A DNA stretch of 64,000 nt, taken from the NCBI RefSeq assembly GCF_963576675.1, contig NC_088914.1, forward strand, positions 80,474,441 to 80,538,440, given 5' to 3'. Made by a program: the position numbers and the translations under genes. The notes under the pieces were generated by a model, which had not been told where the DNA came from, did not search any database, and saw only the letters and a list, made by a program, of their open reading frames with translations. The first letter of the stretch is position 1. Every line of letters begins with the position of its first letter. Source of the DNA: Euphorbia lathyris. Its lineage: Eukaryota; Streptophyta; Magnoliopsida; Malpighiales; Euphorbiaceae. Of the stretch, positions 12,410-24,446 are shown one piece after another.

Positions 12410-12850
12410 CTGGTCGGAGCACTACCCTGTGAGGTTCCGTTGGGATCAACGGGGGCACTCCAATGCCAAAGTCAGTAATAATTCTAAGAATAAATTGTAA
12501 GCACTATATTAAGGAATCAGTAAGTGTACCTCGAATACCTTATAATGGGGGTATTTATATTAGATTCCATAACCATATATGTGGTACTTCGAACAGTCTC
12601 GTATTTAATGCCTTTTAATGTATTAATTAGACATTTTTTAGGTTCGACCGTTAAGGCTTTTAATGAACTGTTTAATGCCACTTATCATAATGGTTTCCTG
12701 AGAAAATGGATCAGTGGTAACAATGTCGTATCTTCCTTGGATGATGTATCTGTCCCTTTCTAGCGTGTCAGATCTATGTGGCGTATCCATGTACGCCATA
12801 TCTTTGACTCAACGGATATTGCCACGCGGCTATGCTTTATGCCAATAGAT
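12410..12850 (-). mobile_element. Gypsy LTR relic, minus orientation
   Basis: Read on the minus strand it gives ATATAAATACCCCC, then GGTATTCGAGGTAC, then TGACTTTGGCATTGGAGTG followed by CCCCGTTGATCCCAACGG. The same ordered motifs occur on the plus strand at 54060-54190 and, more diverged, at 22480-22620, which defines one LTR family with three relics in this window. The internal region would lie below 12400 but is not recognisable. Confidence 0.65.
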
Positions 12851-13242
12851 CCTTTTATTTATTAGTTTTTATGATTTTGCCCCAAGGATAATATTCGGAT
12901 GTTATCAGCTCTAATTGTGTAAATATAATCAATGCTCGCCTTATTCTTCTTTGGATGAGTATATTGGTCGAGATTGGTATCTGTAGTATCTTGTACTAGG
13001 CTGCTAGGTTTGTGTCTCGACTCCTTCCTGATGCGCTCGGGGGAGGGGCCCCTCTCCTTAGTGAAGTGAACCCATATATGTTGGTTCTCTTGCTGCAGCT
13101 GGACCTCTACCATTTTTGTTTGGGAATTCTGCGAGAAGTGCAATATTAGAGTCAATGGTAGGCACTCGAGTAGTATCTTTATCTATTGAACGATCTTCAA
13201 GATTTTAAAGTCCCTATCGTGCTCGTTATAGAACGAGGTCTC

Positions 13243-14591
13243 TGTTGAAATACATTTCCACATGATTTTAATTTGACAAAATTATCTAAGTAAAATTAAA
13301 TATATTCTAAACACACTAAGTTTAAATGCTTTGATTTATTTAACTAATTTGTTTGTTCAATGTTGAGTTAAATTGTTTATAAGACATAAAGACTAAAAGT
13401 CTTAAAGCCCAATGCGGAAGTCAAAGCCCAAGTCAAACAGATCAAGACAACTCGGCCCGCGTGTGCAAAACGCTGTCGTTATGATCAAAACGCAACTCAG
13501 CAAGAGAAGGATCTAGAAGACCTTCATTGAACAACTTCGGAGTGAAGCTGCTGAGTTGAATCGACAAAGAGTACAAGACAGCAGCTGAGCAAGAACAACT
13601 TCCAGACAAAGTATTTCCACTTTGGGTAAAGTTCAGAAGACACAGGACGCTGTCTAGTTGACCTTACCATAAATGGAGAGACATTCTGCGGAGCTGACTA
13701 AAAGCTGCTCAACACTGACCGAGGACAGAAGATACTCAAATCTGATTGGCCGAGAGCTCTGAGCAAAACTGAGTGACAACGACAGGAAGCTGTTTCCCTC
13801 CAACGGTTATTTCGAAATTCGAAATGACTGATGTCTCAGACGTCTCTATAAATAGCGCCCTTCAGTTGCTTCATTTAACACACAGAACATTATCAAGCCA
13901 TTACGCTGACCAAAATTCTACTCAAGTTCTGTGAAGAAAAGCAAAGCAAATTCTTACACCAAATTATATATCTTTCGTGTAAAAGTCTACAGTGATTATC
14001 TAATCATCTAAGGTGTCTTAGCAATTGTTGTTTAGGACAAATCTTTATCATTTCTAGATATTAGAAATGAGAGTCTGAGTACTCGGTTATAGTACTCAGC
14101 GAGAGATTAGGAGTGAGTAGAGGTATAGAGGAAGGTACTCTTGTTATACTCAGCTTCTAAGTTGTAAGAGGTTTGATGCTCTACCGTTAAAGAGCTCAGT
14201 AGAGAATTCGAAAGCTCGGAACGTGTTCCGGGGACAGGACGTAGGCTTAGAGGCCGAACCTGGATAAATCTGTTGAGTAACATCTTTCTAATCTTAAACT
14301 CCTTCATATATATATATTGCTTGCTTAAACAAAACTGACCAAGTAAAGAGGTTACGTTGAGTTGTGTGCATTGAGTATCTGAGTTCAGGAATAGACTCAA
14401 GTGCTATCTCCTGACTCAAAGAAAGAAGCTGACTTAGTCACCAGTTGACTAAGCTAGTGTCTTAATTAACTCAGCGTGCTGTGTAATCCTTTTTCAAAGA
14501 AAAAGAAGTCAGCCTTAACGTACTAAAATTTTAAATAGTTCCTATTCCCCCCCCCCTTGGAACTAACTTGTTACGTTATAAGGGACCAGCA
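13243..14591 (+). mobile_element. Solo LTR (copia-like), exact TSD GTCTC
   Basis: A 1,349-bp unit begins TGTTGAAATACATTT and ends GGGACCAGCA, i.e. TG...CA. It is flanked by exact 5-bp duplications GTCTC at 13238-13242 and 14592-14596. A TATA box (CTATAAATAG, about 13846) gives plus orientation. The C-run before the end (near 14550) resembles SIRE/Maximus-type copia LTRs (family assignment inferred). No internal domains are present, so this is the product of LTR-LTR recombination. Confidence 0.9.
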
Positions 14592-14599
14592 GTCTCTTT

Positions 14600-15025
14600 T
14601 TCCCCATCCGTCGAAAATGTGGGATTTTGAGTTCTTCTATCAAGGAAGGCGTTCTTGTTGTCTTGTGCTTGCTGGCAGTTTTCTTTCCATATTATTGGGT
14701 TCAAGTTTCCTATTCGGGAATGTTCGTCGAGGTCTGAAGGTTGTAAGGTAGGGTCTGCATCATCGTATTAAATGTTATGTTCGATTTAACTTCTCAATGT
14801 TGACTTGCGCTAGAGAAGGTTTAAGTGTAAACTCCGATACCAAAATCAATAGTTAGAGATATAAAAAGAAAGTGAATGATGAGCTCATGGTAAAAAGAGG
14901 GAGAGAGTTAACTCTTATATAGATTGAAATTGCATGTGAAAATACGATTTTACCCTTGGTTTTGGCGATGATGTAAATGAGGCGATGATGTCTGAAATAG
15001 ATATCCTCCAAAAGAGAGAGTAATG
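14600..15025. other. Flank of the solo LTR, older repeat DNA
   Basis: A degenerate TTGGTATCGGAGTT, resembling a tRNA-Met primer-binding site on the minus strand, occurs at about 14837-14850. This suggests an older LTR element here, but no domains are visible. Confidence 0.3.
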
Positions 15026-15448
15026 TAGGGATGGCAACGGGTAGTGTCAATTTCAAACCTTTACCCGTTTATTTTTTAATTACTCGTACCGATCCCATTA
15101 CCCTAACAGATATACTTTTGCATCTTATACCCATCCTATTTAATTCCTGGATACCCGCGGGTACGCTTACCTGTTAAGAATCAATAAATTAAATAAAAAA
15201 TATTACAAATTAAGAAAGTATAAATTTAATAAATCATCCATCGAAAAGTTGAACAAATTGAACCTTAATCAATAAGAATAAAATAGTTCGGTGGTATTAC
15301 TCAATGGTTGAAGAACTAAAGGATGCGGTTCAAATTTCACATTTTATATCTAAAAAACAATAATATTTTTAATATATAAAAGAGTTATGATGGGTAACGG
15401 GTACCGGGTAACGGGTACTCGAGGATATTGTACCCATTACCATCCCTA
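15026..15448. mobile_element. hAT-type MITE (TAGGGATGG ends)
   Basis: The ends TAGGGATGGCAACGGGTA and TACCCATTACCATCCCTA are inverted repeats. Sub-terminal GGGTACC words repeat in both arms. The 8-bp flanks are only partly alike, so the insertion is old. A tRNA-like B-box GGTTCAAATTTC sits inside. Confidence 0.7.
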
Positions 15449-15660
15449 GTTCGATGGAAGTACAATTTTACTTGACGGTGATATAAATGAGGCGATTCGG
15501 ATCCTGGACCTGCTTCTTTGATAATAAGGGTATGTTTTCTTGAAGGGTTTTCTCTTGAGATGAAATGGATCAAGGAGAATGGTCCGAAACAACTGGTATT
15601 TTAAACACTGATCTGTACTCCGATAATCTAAACAAGAATGCTAGGCTCTAAAAAAACTTA

Positions 15661-15789
15661 GGATCCATTCGTTTTACCTACTTTTTAAGGTTAAAAGGTA
15701 AACAAGATGTCACTAATCAAACATCTCAAACTCGTCCTTTTAAAATAAAAAGGCAAACATGAACATAAAAAAGAGCTACCAAACACCCT
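15661..15789. mobile_element. Short PIF/Harbinger MITE, TSD TTA
   Basis: This 129-bp element is flanked by TTA (15658-15660 and 15790-15792). It shares the TTTTACCTACT and AAAAGGTAAACAAGATGTCAC words and the CCAAACACCC right end with the element at 4423. Confidence 0.6.
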
Positions 15790-15793
15790 TTAA

Positions 15794-16535
15794 TCCAATC
15801 TTACTTAAGAAATTTTCCACAAAACAAAAATCCAAAAAAACAACACTATTGCCCAATCATCATTATCTTTTTGTCGCATTAGCTATGATATGAATGTTTC
15901 AACAAAAAGATTACGGATGCAAGGCTGTTAAAACGGTAAGAAGACATGCTTCAAACATTGATTTGAAATCTAAGATAAAATATTAATTCTTGACCTCTGT
16001 AATTGTTTGCCCCACCTAATCTTGATTAATTTATAAAGGCAGGTACAAGTTATAATGGATCAACATGTACTTGGACTAGGGATTTTGATTTAGCCCACAA
16101 TAATACCCACACAACATAAACTGTAATTAAAAAATTAATCCCATAATTTGCGGAAAAAGCAAGCAAGAAGAAGGAATGTGTTTATTACTCCTAGGAGGTA
16201 GTAATGATGGTCTTTTAAGCAGAAAAATTCTTCCAAAAGACTAAGAGAAAGTAAGAGAAAATTAGGTAAAAGGAAATAATGGGCTGATCTCCTTTTCCGA
16301 AATCTGTTCAAGCTTTCTAATTATTTGTCCGTTTTTGAGTTTATATTTGGAACCCAACCTATTTTCTCATTAAACAAGCAAGAAACACTGTACCAGAAGC
16401 ACTTTATTTTTGTGACAAGTTGATTTAAACCTTCCACACTAAAGAATATTAAAGCCTTCTCCTTTGTTCTTTCACTGTACTCCATGGATCTTGCTTATCT
16501 CTGATTAAAGTGAACATATTTCGTTTCAGAGGGAA
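15794..16535. other. 5' flank and probable promoter/5' UTR of the NPH3-like gene
   Basis: No repeat or separate gene is recognised. The last 100 bases before the start codon are pyrimidine-rich, as in a 5' UTR. No TATA box can be singled out with confidence. Confidence 0.4.
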
Positions 16536-18789
16536 ATGGCAGCTGAGAAGTCTAGTTCAAAGGGGCAAGCATGGTTAGACAAACCCTAAAGTACTTTTAT
16601 GTTCTTAAGCAAAGAGAATATTGTGTGAGATCTTTTGTTTTTCTTTCTTGTAGGTTTTGCACTACTGGGTTACCAAGTGACATTGTTATAGAGGTGGATG
16701 ATATGAACTTTCATCTTCACAAGGTCAGCCTAAAATCCTATGAACATTCTTCTATGACTTATTCCTGACTCAGAGTTTTCATTTTTTCTGTGTTTTGTTT
16801 GTTTATGGGTTTGATTCAGTTTCCTTTAATATCAAGAAGTAGAAAGCTTCACCAACTAATAGCAGAGCAAGAGACGAACCAGATATCTAATGCAGTAAGA
16901 GAAAGAGAAGACGAAGAAGATGGAGAAGAGTCAGAACCTGAAAGAGATGAAATCGAGGAACTTCACTGTCAGATTTCTCTTCCTGATTTCCCGGGCGGTT
17001 CGGAGGCTTTTGAGATGGCTGCCAAGTTCTGTTACGGTGTTAAGGTCGACCTCACCTCTTCCACCGTCGTACCCCTTCGTTGTGCCGGTGAGTTTCTTGA
17101 GATGACCGACGAGTATTGTGAAGATAATTTGATCTCTAAGACGGAGCGGTTTCTTTCCCAATCTGTACTCAAGAGTCTCAAGGAGTCTATTAAGGCATTG
17201 AAGTCATGTGAGAAAGTAATGCCTCTGGCTGAAACCCTAGGCATTGAACAGCGATGCATCAATTCCGTTGCTTCCAGAGCTTCCTCCGCCGATCCGGCTA
17301 TATTTGGCTGGCCAGTTAGCGATGGATTGCACGAAACCAGAAGTACATCCAATCAGGCCTTATGGAATGGAATTGAATCGGCGGTGCGAAGAAAGGGAGC
17401 AGCGTCGGCCACTGCTGCTGCTATCGCCGCCGCTGGATGTGGAGGTGCTAATGCGGATTCATGGTTCGAACATTTGGCGATTTTGAAGTTGCCATTGTTT
17501 GATCGAGTGATTCTTGCTATGCGAGAGCGAGATCTGAGTCCAGAGATTGTTGAGAGCTGCTTAATGCACTACGCCAAGAAACACATTCCCGGCATATCGA
17601 GATTGAACAGGAAGCCATCTTCGTCTTCCTCCATTGCTTCAGAGAGCGAGCAGAGACAGGTATTAGAGACTATTATTTCGAATCTTCCGTTGCAGAAGAG
17701 TTCCAGATCTTCAACGGCGACACGGTTTCTCTTCGGTTTACTGAGAACGGCAAACATATTAAACGCATCTGAATCATGTCGTTCTGCTCTAGAGAAGAAG
17801 ATTGGATCACAGCTAGAGCAAGCTACACTAGACGATCTATTGATTCCTAGCTATTCATATCTTAACGAGACTTTATATGATGTTGATTGCTTGGAGAGAA
17901 TCTTAGGCTACTTCATGGATGGAGTCGGAGATAGGAATTCAGACGGAATTGAAACAGAGGAGGACGATCACAATGTGAGATCACCAACGTTAATGCTCGT
18001 CGGCAAACTTATCGACGGTTATCTAGCTGAGATTGCCTCCGATGCAAATCTGAAACCTGATAAATTCTTCAATCTGGCGATCTCTTTGCCGGAGCAAGCT
18101 AGACTTTTCGATGATGGTCTGTACAGAGCCGTCGACGTCTATCTCAAGGTAAAAATAGACCGCACTCGTTTTCAAAATCTGCAATCATTTCATTAATTAA
18201 TTTAACTGTTTCATTATCCTTAAAGGCGCACCCATGGATAGCAGAGGCGGAACGAGAAAAGATTTGTGGAGTAATGGACTGCCAAAAGCTTACATTAGAA
18301 GCGTGCACCCATGCTGCACAGAACGAGCGGCTTCCGCTGCGCGCGGTGGTTCAAGTTTTGTTTTTCGAACAATTACAACTCCGCCACGCAATCGCCGGAA
18401 CTCTGATAGCAGCGGAGCATGATCCAGCAAGGCCGTCGATGCTGAGACTTGAACACGAAGAACTAGAGAATGAGGGAGCAATCACGGCGGCAGCGGAGGC
18501 GGGGGCACCGGAAAACAGCAATACGTGGCGATCGGCAGTGAGGGAAAATCAGGTACTTCGACTAGACATGGATAGCATGAGGACGCGGGTGCATCAGCTG
18601 GAAAAGGAATGTTCCACAATGAAAAAAGTAATCGAGAAGATTGATAAGGATAGCCCACCACCTCCACGTGGATGGAGAGGATCACTAACTAAAAAACTAG
18701 GGTGCAAATTCAAACCCCAAGTATGCGATTCTCATGAACAAACGGTCATAAATGGAAGGAAAGGAAGGGAACACCATCACTCAAAATAG
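16536..18789 (+). CDS. BTB/POZ and NPH3 domain protein (NPH3/RPT2-like, NRL family)
   Basis: Four exons are assigned: 16536-16573, 16654-16723, 16820-18148 and 18226-18789. All have GT-AG introns and the frame closes, giving 666 residues, normal for NRL proteins. The split Trp codon of exon 1/2 rebuilds W-FCTTGLPSDIVIEVDD, the start of the family's BTB domain (about 13-135). An acidic insert (about 62-83) interrupts it. The NPH3 domain runs from about 245 to 520, from WFEHLAILKLPLFDRVI to the signature HAAQNERLPLRAVVQVLFFE in exon 4. The typical tyrosine of the M-D-Y-Q-K-L motif is Cys here (VMDCQKL). The C-terminus has a predicted coiled coil (about 580-615) and a basic tail. Family members are plasma-membrane-associated adaptors for phototropin signalling and auxin-carrier polarity, or CUL3 substrate adaptors; which role applies here is inference. 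The ATG at 16536 is the only start giving the conserved N-terminus. Confidence 0.95.
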
Positions 18790-19339
18790 ACCTCACCGTA
18801 CAGGAACTCCGAGAATTTCGTTAATTAATTTATTGTGTAGGTGAGGTCCATGCGTTTGCTATGCATAGTACATTGAAGTTACTGCCACGTATGCTTCTCG
18901 AGTATTTTTTTATTATTATTTGAAAGAGGGTCATTTTCTGAGCAATTTAATTTGTCTGATGGGCCAAATCGCACAGCTTTTAAGAAAATGGAGCGAGTGG
19001 GGGAAATAAAAGTTTGTGCAATTTAAACTTAGTAGTGGGAGTTCAGTTCAAGTGGGTCCAAATCCAGATTACATGAGGTTGGAAAGAATAAGAATTGGTT
19101 TAGAAACATAAGAAGAAATTGTAGGTGGATATATAATATATTATAAAAATATATATTTGTCCCTGTTTTCTTTGGATTTTTGTGTGCTCTAGTTGGAGCC
19201 AGATAGCATGCATAAATATGATGTGGATGTCGCAATGCAATATTTAACTTACTGTTTCTGTTTAATCTATTACTATTATTATTGTTTTTTTTATAGATCA
19301 GTGATGGTCAACTTGCAAAAAGAAAAAAAATATTGGCCC
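18790..19339. other. 3' flank of the NPH3-like gene
   Basis: This is probably 3' UTR followed by AT-rich spacer. No recognised feature. Confidence 0.4.
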
Positions 19340-20138
19340 TTGAAAATATATAGTAATTGGAACCATAAAATTTTATTAATTTATAAAAATATTAATTAAT
19401 CGGTAAATTAATAATTATTAATTTATAGAGTGATTTTAAATTTTTTTAAAAATAAATTTTAAATTATTAAATGTTTTAAACATTGCAAACTTCGTACAGG
19501 GAATGACTTTATTACAACGAATTTAGAGAAAGCAATCCTAAAGAAGACATTCATAAACTTGAGGGAATGATTGGTCAGCTTGGTTATCCCAATCAAATGA
19601 ATATCAATCAAATATTGGACTATCCAGGTGAAAACAATGAATGCTCATAAGTCCAAAGTTTAGAAGAAATTGTGACGAGCGTTATGCAAAATTCAATTGA
19701 GAATAAAACTGATGATGATTCGGTACCTTTGAAACGAGTCACAAAAAAAGAAGCAATTATAGCATTATCCACTCTTTACAATTTTTTGTTACAATTTGAC
19801 AAAGATACACCAGAACTTTTGAATACACTAAGAATAGTTAGAGATGAAATTCAATTAGATTTAAATTTCAAGAATAAACAAAATACTATAGATTCATATT
19901 TTGCTAAATTATCCCAAGTATGTATATTTATATATATTTCGCATATGTATTTGAGAAATTATTAATTTATAGAGGTAATAATACAATGTATTTATAAGGG
20001 GTTGTTCCAGAAAATTATTATCTTATTAATTTATTAAAATTGATAATTTTTTGAACTGGCCCAAGTCGGGACCAGAAAAAATTATTATTTTAAAGAGTTT
20101 ATTAATTTATCGAGTATTAATTTATAGAGGTTTTACTG
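19340..20138 (+). mobile_element. Internally deleted pogo/Emigrant-like DNA transposon with transposase C-terminus
   Basis: The right end reads ATTAATTTATAGAGGTTTTACTG, i.e. an inverted CAGTAAAACCTCTAT terminus, followed by TA (20139-20140). This is the known Emigrant/Lemi-type pogo terminus and its TA target. Copies of ATTAATTTATAGAG also occur at about 19417 and 19962, as sub-terminal repeats. Between them 19500-19920 encodes EDIHKLEGMIGQLGYPNQMN and DDDSVPLKRVTKKEAI, then LDLNFKNKQNTIDSYF, resembling the C-terminal part of plant CENP-B/Tigger-like DDE transposases. There is one in-frame stop after GENNECS. The DDE core is missing and the left end is eroded, so the copy is dead. Confidence 0.75.
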
Positions 20139-20140
20139 TA

Positions 20141-20690
20141 CAGTGTTTTGTTAGTAAACTTGTTTAGAGTGACCTCTAAATCTGTAAAAAAATGAAGGTA
20201 TATAAAAAAATAGAAAATTAGTTTGTTTTGACAATTTATAAACCTTCATTTTTTAGATTTTGATTTTTTTTTTTTTTTTGACAGATTTGTTGAAATTGAA
20301 ATGTATATCTTTTTAAATAATTCATGAAGCTAATAGATCACCGTAAGCAAGTTCAAGAGGCCAATAAGTCACTTTATAGAAATTTAGCTGCCCAATGGGA
20401 TACTTTAACTAAGTTATTAGTTAAGAGAGTTAATAGGACATTTTATAAGTTCAGAAGGTCAATCGGATTTTTGAAACAAGTTCATGGGCTTTTGATATAT
20501 GCCTTTTTTTTTAATATTGGTATATTCATATTTATTTAGGTTAAATTTATAATTAGAAATAACTTTAGACCTAAATGAGTAATTTGAGCTATTTAGTATT
20601 GGAGATGTAGGTTATCAGGTGATCTCGGAAGCCTTTATCGTCCATGCGTTGGGAACGGTCCGTAAGAACACTCTGACGATCAAATCGGTA
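20141..20690. other. Low-complexity spacer with an unrecognised short ORF
   Basis: A 71-residue ORF (20324-20539) reading KLIDHRKQVQEANKSLYRNL is not recognised. T-runs and a (GA)n stretch at 20695-20714 are present. Confidence 0.35.
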
Positions 20691-21560
20691 ACTAAGAGAG
20701 AGAGAGAGAGAGAGTATTAAAGTAGAGAGATAATGTAGCAGACCTAATTATTGGGTGTTGGGGTCTCCGCATGCAGTCATGATTTATCATAGCGTGAGAG
20801 ATACTTATATCTCTAATATCTTGTCCGCGATCTCCATTAAATAAGTCATCAAAATAGAACCTCCATCGTTCCTTGATATCCTTATCTCCAATTAGGACTT
20901 TTTGGTCCACATCCTTCACACATTTAACTTTTCCGAGATCTCACGTCTTTCTATCTCTCATCCGATCAATTCTATATATGTCTCTTTTCCCTTCCTTCGT
21001 ATCCAATTTTGTATACAGATCCCGATTCATCTTGCTCTAGCATCTCGTATGACATTCTTTGCTTCCCTTTTAGCCTCTTTGTACTTTTCGTAGTTCTCAT
21101 CACTCATGTATTTCCCCAATATTTTATAGGATTCTCACTTACTCTTTACTGCTTGTTGTACTTCTTCTGTCCACCAAGATGTGTCCTTACCCGGTGGCAT
21201 GCTACCTTTAGATTCACCTAGAACTTCCTTCGCTACTTCCCTTATACTATGCTCCATCTTAGTCCATATCAAATCTATATCTAAATCCATATTACAAGTC
21301 CAAATATCTTTTGTGGTCATCTCATCCACAATTTTTTGTTGATTCTCCCCTTGCAGTTTTCACCATTTAATCTTAGTCTCCACTTGTGGTGTTCATTTTC
21401 TTATACATCTCCTACTTCGAAAATCAAGCACCACTACTCTATGTTAGGTTGTCGTAGTCTCACCAGAGATCACCTTACAATCAATATAACTCTTTCTCCA
21501 AACACTCTTTACTAGGAAGAAGTCAATTTGGCTCGCATTACCGCCATTCCAATAAGTCAC
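20690..21560 (-). pseudogene. LINE non-LTR retrotransposon relic (endonuclease-RT linker)
   Basis: On the minus strand, fragments read QIDFFLVRKS and VISGETTTTQHRVVVLD, then HSIREVAKEVLGESKGS with WWTEEVQQAVKSK, and VLIGDKDIKERWRFYFDDLFNGD. This order is the well-known linker between the endonuclease and reverse transcriptase of plant LINEs. Stops and frame shifts occur between blocks and the RT core itself is missing. It is a dead fragment. Confidence 0.8.
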
Positions 21561-21704
21561 TAATGGGAGACCCTTTTCATAAACTATGTGTTCATGGTAC
21601 TCAAATGTCAACCAACCAAAAATTAATGAGCAAATAAAATGAGAATGAGATCATAACACTCATGGAAAGTGCAAAAGAGGGAAGAGTAAGAAAAAAAATC
21701 AAAT

Positions 21705-22150
21705 TAAAGTACATCCATGGTTACTGAACTCTTTATCCATTTTAACATTATTATCAGTGAACTTTAATTCTTAATGGTATAACCATTTAACTTTACACTT
21801 TTTAATACTAATGATGACTCAACTTTATCTAACTTCTCAAAATGGCCGTTAACGACCTCAAAATGAAAATATTCAAAAATTAAAGTTGTTTATAACGATA
21901 TTTACCGTGAAACCACATTTTTTATTTTCCAAAATCACGTATTTTGAAACTTTTTCTCTCTAAAAATTCACTCTCTCTCCGAACCAATCAACACGAACTC
22001 AAAACGGAAATTTTCAAGAATCAAAGTTTCTTAGAATATCATTAACTTTTCGAATTTTTTATTTACACGGTCGTTTTGAAGCGTTGAGTGGTCACCTGTG
22101 TTAAAAAGTGTAAAATTCAGTAACAATATCGTTAAGAATTGAAGTTTAGT
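21705..22150. mobile_element. Mutator-like MITE, right end truncated
   Basis: Arms near 21750-21830 and 22085-22150 are inverted copies, with TTACACTTTTTAA and AACTTTAATTCTTAA in both orientations. The core (21840-22030) shares long words with the core of the MITE at 35226, for example TTAACGACCT, AAAATGAAAAT, AATTAAAGTTGTT and the CTCTCTAAA tract, so both are one family. A gypsy LTR begins where the right terminus should be. Confidence 0.6.
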
Positions 22151-22850
22151 GGTGATAACATCGGGATATTATCCAAGGGATCAAAAAGGATATTTACCAA
22201 AACGACCCCGTATTGGGAGCGCCAAGGAAGCAATGGCGTATCAAGCAAGTCATCCGAGTGGCGGATCACCTAGACTCTGCCACACGAGATCCGTAGTCAA
22301 ACCTACGTGAGACCCGCCAGCCTGTCTCGATCTGCCTGGCGAGCGGTTGAGCCGATTCCCCATAAAGACAATTAATGGACCGTTAATGAGCTAACGGCCA
22401 CACTTAAAGGAGATCCGTAACCGCCATTAACGAGACATTAATGGAGACTTTCTGGTTACTGGGAGTTACGATCACATGACTATAAATAGCTTGCACCCCA
22501 AACTATTGAGGTACACATTCATTCTCTTCCTTAAACTCTACCTTGTCAATATAGTTTATTCTCCTTTTTTCCATACTGATTTTGGCTTCGGAGCTTCCCC
22601 CGTCGAACCCAACGACGCCTCTATAGAGAAGGAAGCTGATCAGAAATTCACCACTGGTTACCAAGTGGCTATAATGTTAAAATGGATAAAGTTCAATAGC
22701 CATAGATGTAATTTATCCAAGAAAAAAAGAATATTTTATATAAGTTTCACTATGCTTTTCCTTACAGGCCATGACACGCACACCATTGGTCGACTCCCGA
22801 CCTGGCAAGAAACCCACATTTATCATGCTTGAACACTAGTGCATTTTATT
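22151..22850 (+). mobile_element. Gypsy LTR and leader relic
   Basis: It starts near TGATAACATCGGG. A TATA box (CTATAAATAG, 22482) is followed by TTGAGGTACAC and then TGATTTTGGCTTCGGAGC and CCCCGTCGAACCCAACG, the same order as the relics at 12410 and 54050. A gypsy gag fragment lies 0.75 kb downstream on the same strand (23590), separated by a LINE piece. Both may belong to one broken element. Confidence 0.55.
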
Positions 22851-23044
22851 TTTTTACAGAAAGAAAAAAAAAAGGAATTTAGGTTATGTACATTGTTAAT
22901 TGCTGCGTCATATTACCTGAGTAAATTGAAGTTACATGAGTAATTCTATGTGTCTCTTTCTCCTTCCTTAATATAAGTATTATATAATTATCAAAAAAAA
23001 AAATATAAGTATTATATAAATATTATTTTATTTTTTAATATGTA

Positions 23045-23420
23045 TGGGAGAGGGGTTTTAGACAGGTTGTGGTAGAAATCGATTCTCAGGCTAGTCTTCA
23101 ACTCATAGCTGGTGAGGTTTAAGCTCATCACCCCCATTCATGTCTGCTAAAGGAGCTTCAACGAACGGATTGGAATATTATTTTTGTTCACAACTATAAA
23201 GAAGGTAACCGAATTGTGGACTGGTTGGTGAACTTCGCAGGTTCTTGCTCTCTAGACCACTATGAGTTTAGTATGCCTCATACAGGCCTTCAAGTCATTC
23301 TTTCTGAAGATAGAAACGACTCCATACAAAGTCGTCACGTGCGATCATAATTTAGTTCTTTTCTGTTCTTTTTCTTCTTCTTCTTTTCCTCTGAGCCTTG
23401 AGCCTTCCTTTTCTATCAAA
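23045..23420 (+). pseudogene. LINE RNase H (RVT_3-type) terminal fragment
   Basis: The plus frame reads VVEIDSQASLQLIAGEV, stop, AHHPHSCLLKEL, then TDWNIIFVHNYKEGNRIVDW and LVNFAGS. The 'V.E.DS..' start, 'W.....H.YREGN..ADWLAN' motif and length match the RNase H domain at the 3' end of plant LINE-type pseudogenes. A T-rich 3' tail follows. A related fragment is at 37690. Confidence 0.75.
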
Positions 23421-23589
23421 TAAAAAAAATTATAAATCTACTAAATTATATTTATGTTGAATATATAAATATAATACCTCTTATTTTATTATATTTATAT
23501 GTTATAATATTAATAATGATGTATCAATTTAGTTTTTATAAATATATATTTTATATGTTTTTAATTTTTATATCCATTATGCCCTGAGA

Positions 23590-23900
23590 GTTCAAGTACC
23601 CTATTAAAAACTCCAGGAGAGCCATGGACACCACCATGGCAACAGACACTATGATGTGCCGCATATTCTCCACTACTCTAAAAGGTGATATATCCTATTG
23701 GTATGAGATTCTCGACACCGAAATGATCATCAACTTTAAGCAAATGTCAATATTTTTTATCGGCCGCTTCATAACATCCATCCTCAAAAGCAAAATCATG
23801 TAGATCTCAACTACTTGGTCTAATACGAGAAAGAAACTCAAACACTATATAGAAAAATAAAACGGGGAACCATTCAGATAAAAAAAAAAGAAAAAAGAGT
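23590..23900 (+). pseudogene. Ty3/gypsy gag fragment
   Basis: The frame reads TMATDTMMCRIFSTTLKG, DISYWYEIL and FKQMSIFFIGRFITSI. This matches the conserved gypsy gag block 'D.IMCR.FP.TLKG.A..W...L....I.SF.QL...F...F'. The same block, CRVFSTTLK, is broken by a MITE at 55931. Later stops show decay. Confidence 0.7.
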
Positions 23901-24446
23901 TTTCCCATGAGCTAACCACTAACAGACCCTGAACCTTCAAGGACTCGATGATTTGGGCAAGAGACTTCTATAAATGAAAGACCCATAGGCTAAATCCTTT
24001 ACTCAGTGAGAAGGTAAAATTTTTATTATATTTTTAATCCATCATATTTGATAATTTTAATTTTGTTTTTATAATTTTTTATTAACATTTGAATGAAGTT
24101 ATAATGAATAAAATATTATATTTTACAAAAAAAATTTGAATATCGAATTTAAATTGCGGTTAAATTTATAACCCTTAACATTTTGTTTTTTCGGTTTTTT
24201 TTTTACTGGTCCAGTTTGAATAACATGTACGCCACAAAATGTATGTCTTTGTAAAAAAAAAAAAAATTGTTCCATAAATTTCAATCCATGAAGATTAACT
24301 CATTTTCATTTTTACCAAATAGTAATTAATCAAATGACGATTTTTCACTTGCCCCAACTTTTGAATAATTACAATTTAACCAAATCTTATCTTTATTCTA
24401 ATCTTGATGAATTCGGGGAATTTGCAATTCATACCAAAGAAAGGAA
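23900..24446. other. 5' flank of the first methylesterase gene
   Basis: AT-rich DNA with A and T runs. No TATA or leader can be assigned reliably. Confidence 0.35.

Noticed and set aside
15300..15350. tRNA or SINE because of a GGTTCAAATTTC B-box
   Set aside because: No A-box at proper distance, no cloverleaf, and it is internal to a hAT MITE.
16920..18685. Several 60-106-residue ORFs on both strands
   Set aside because: Shadows of the NPH3-like coding exons.
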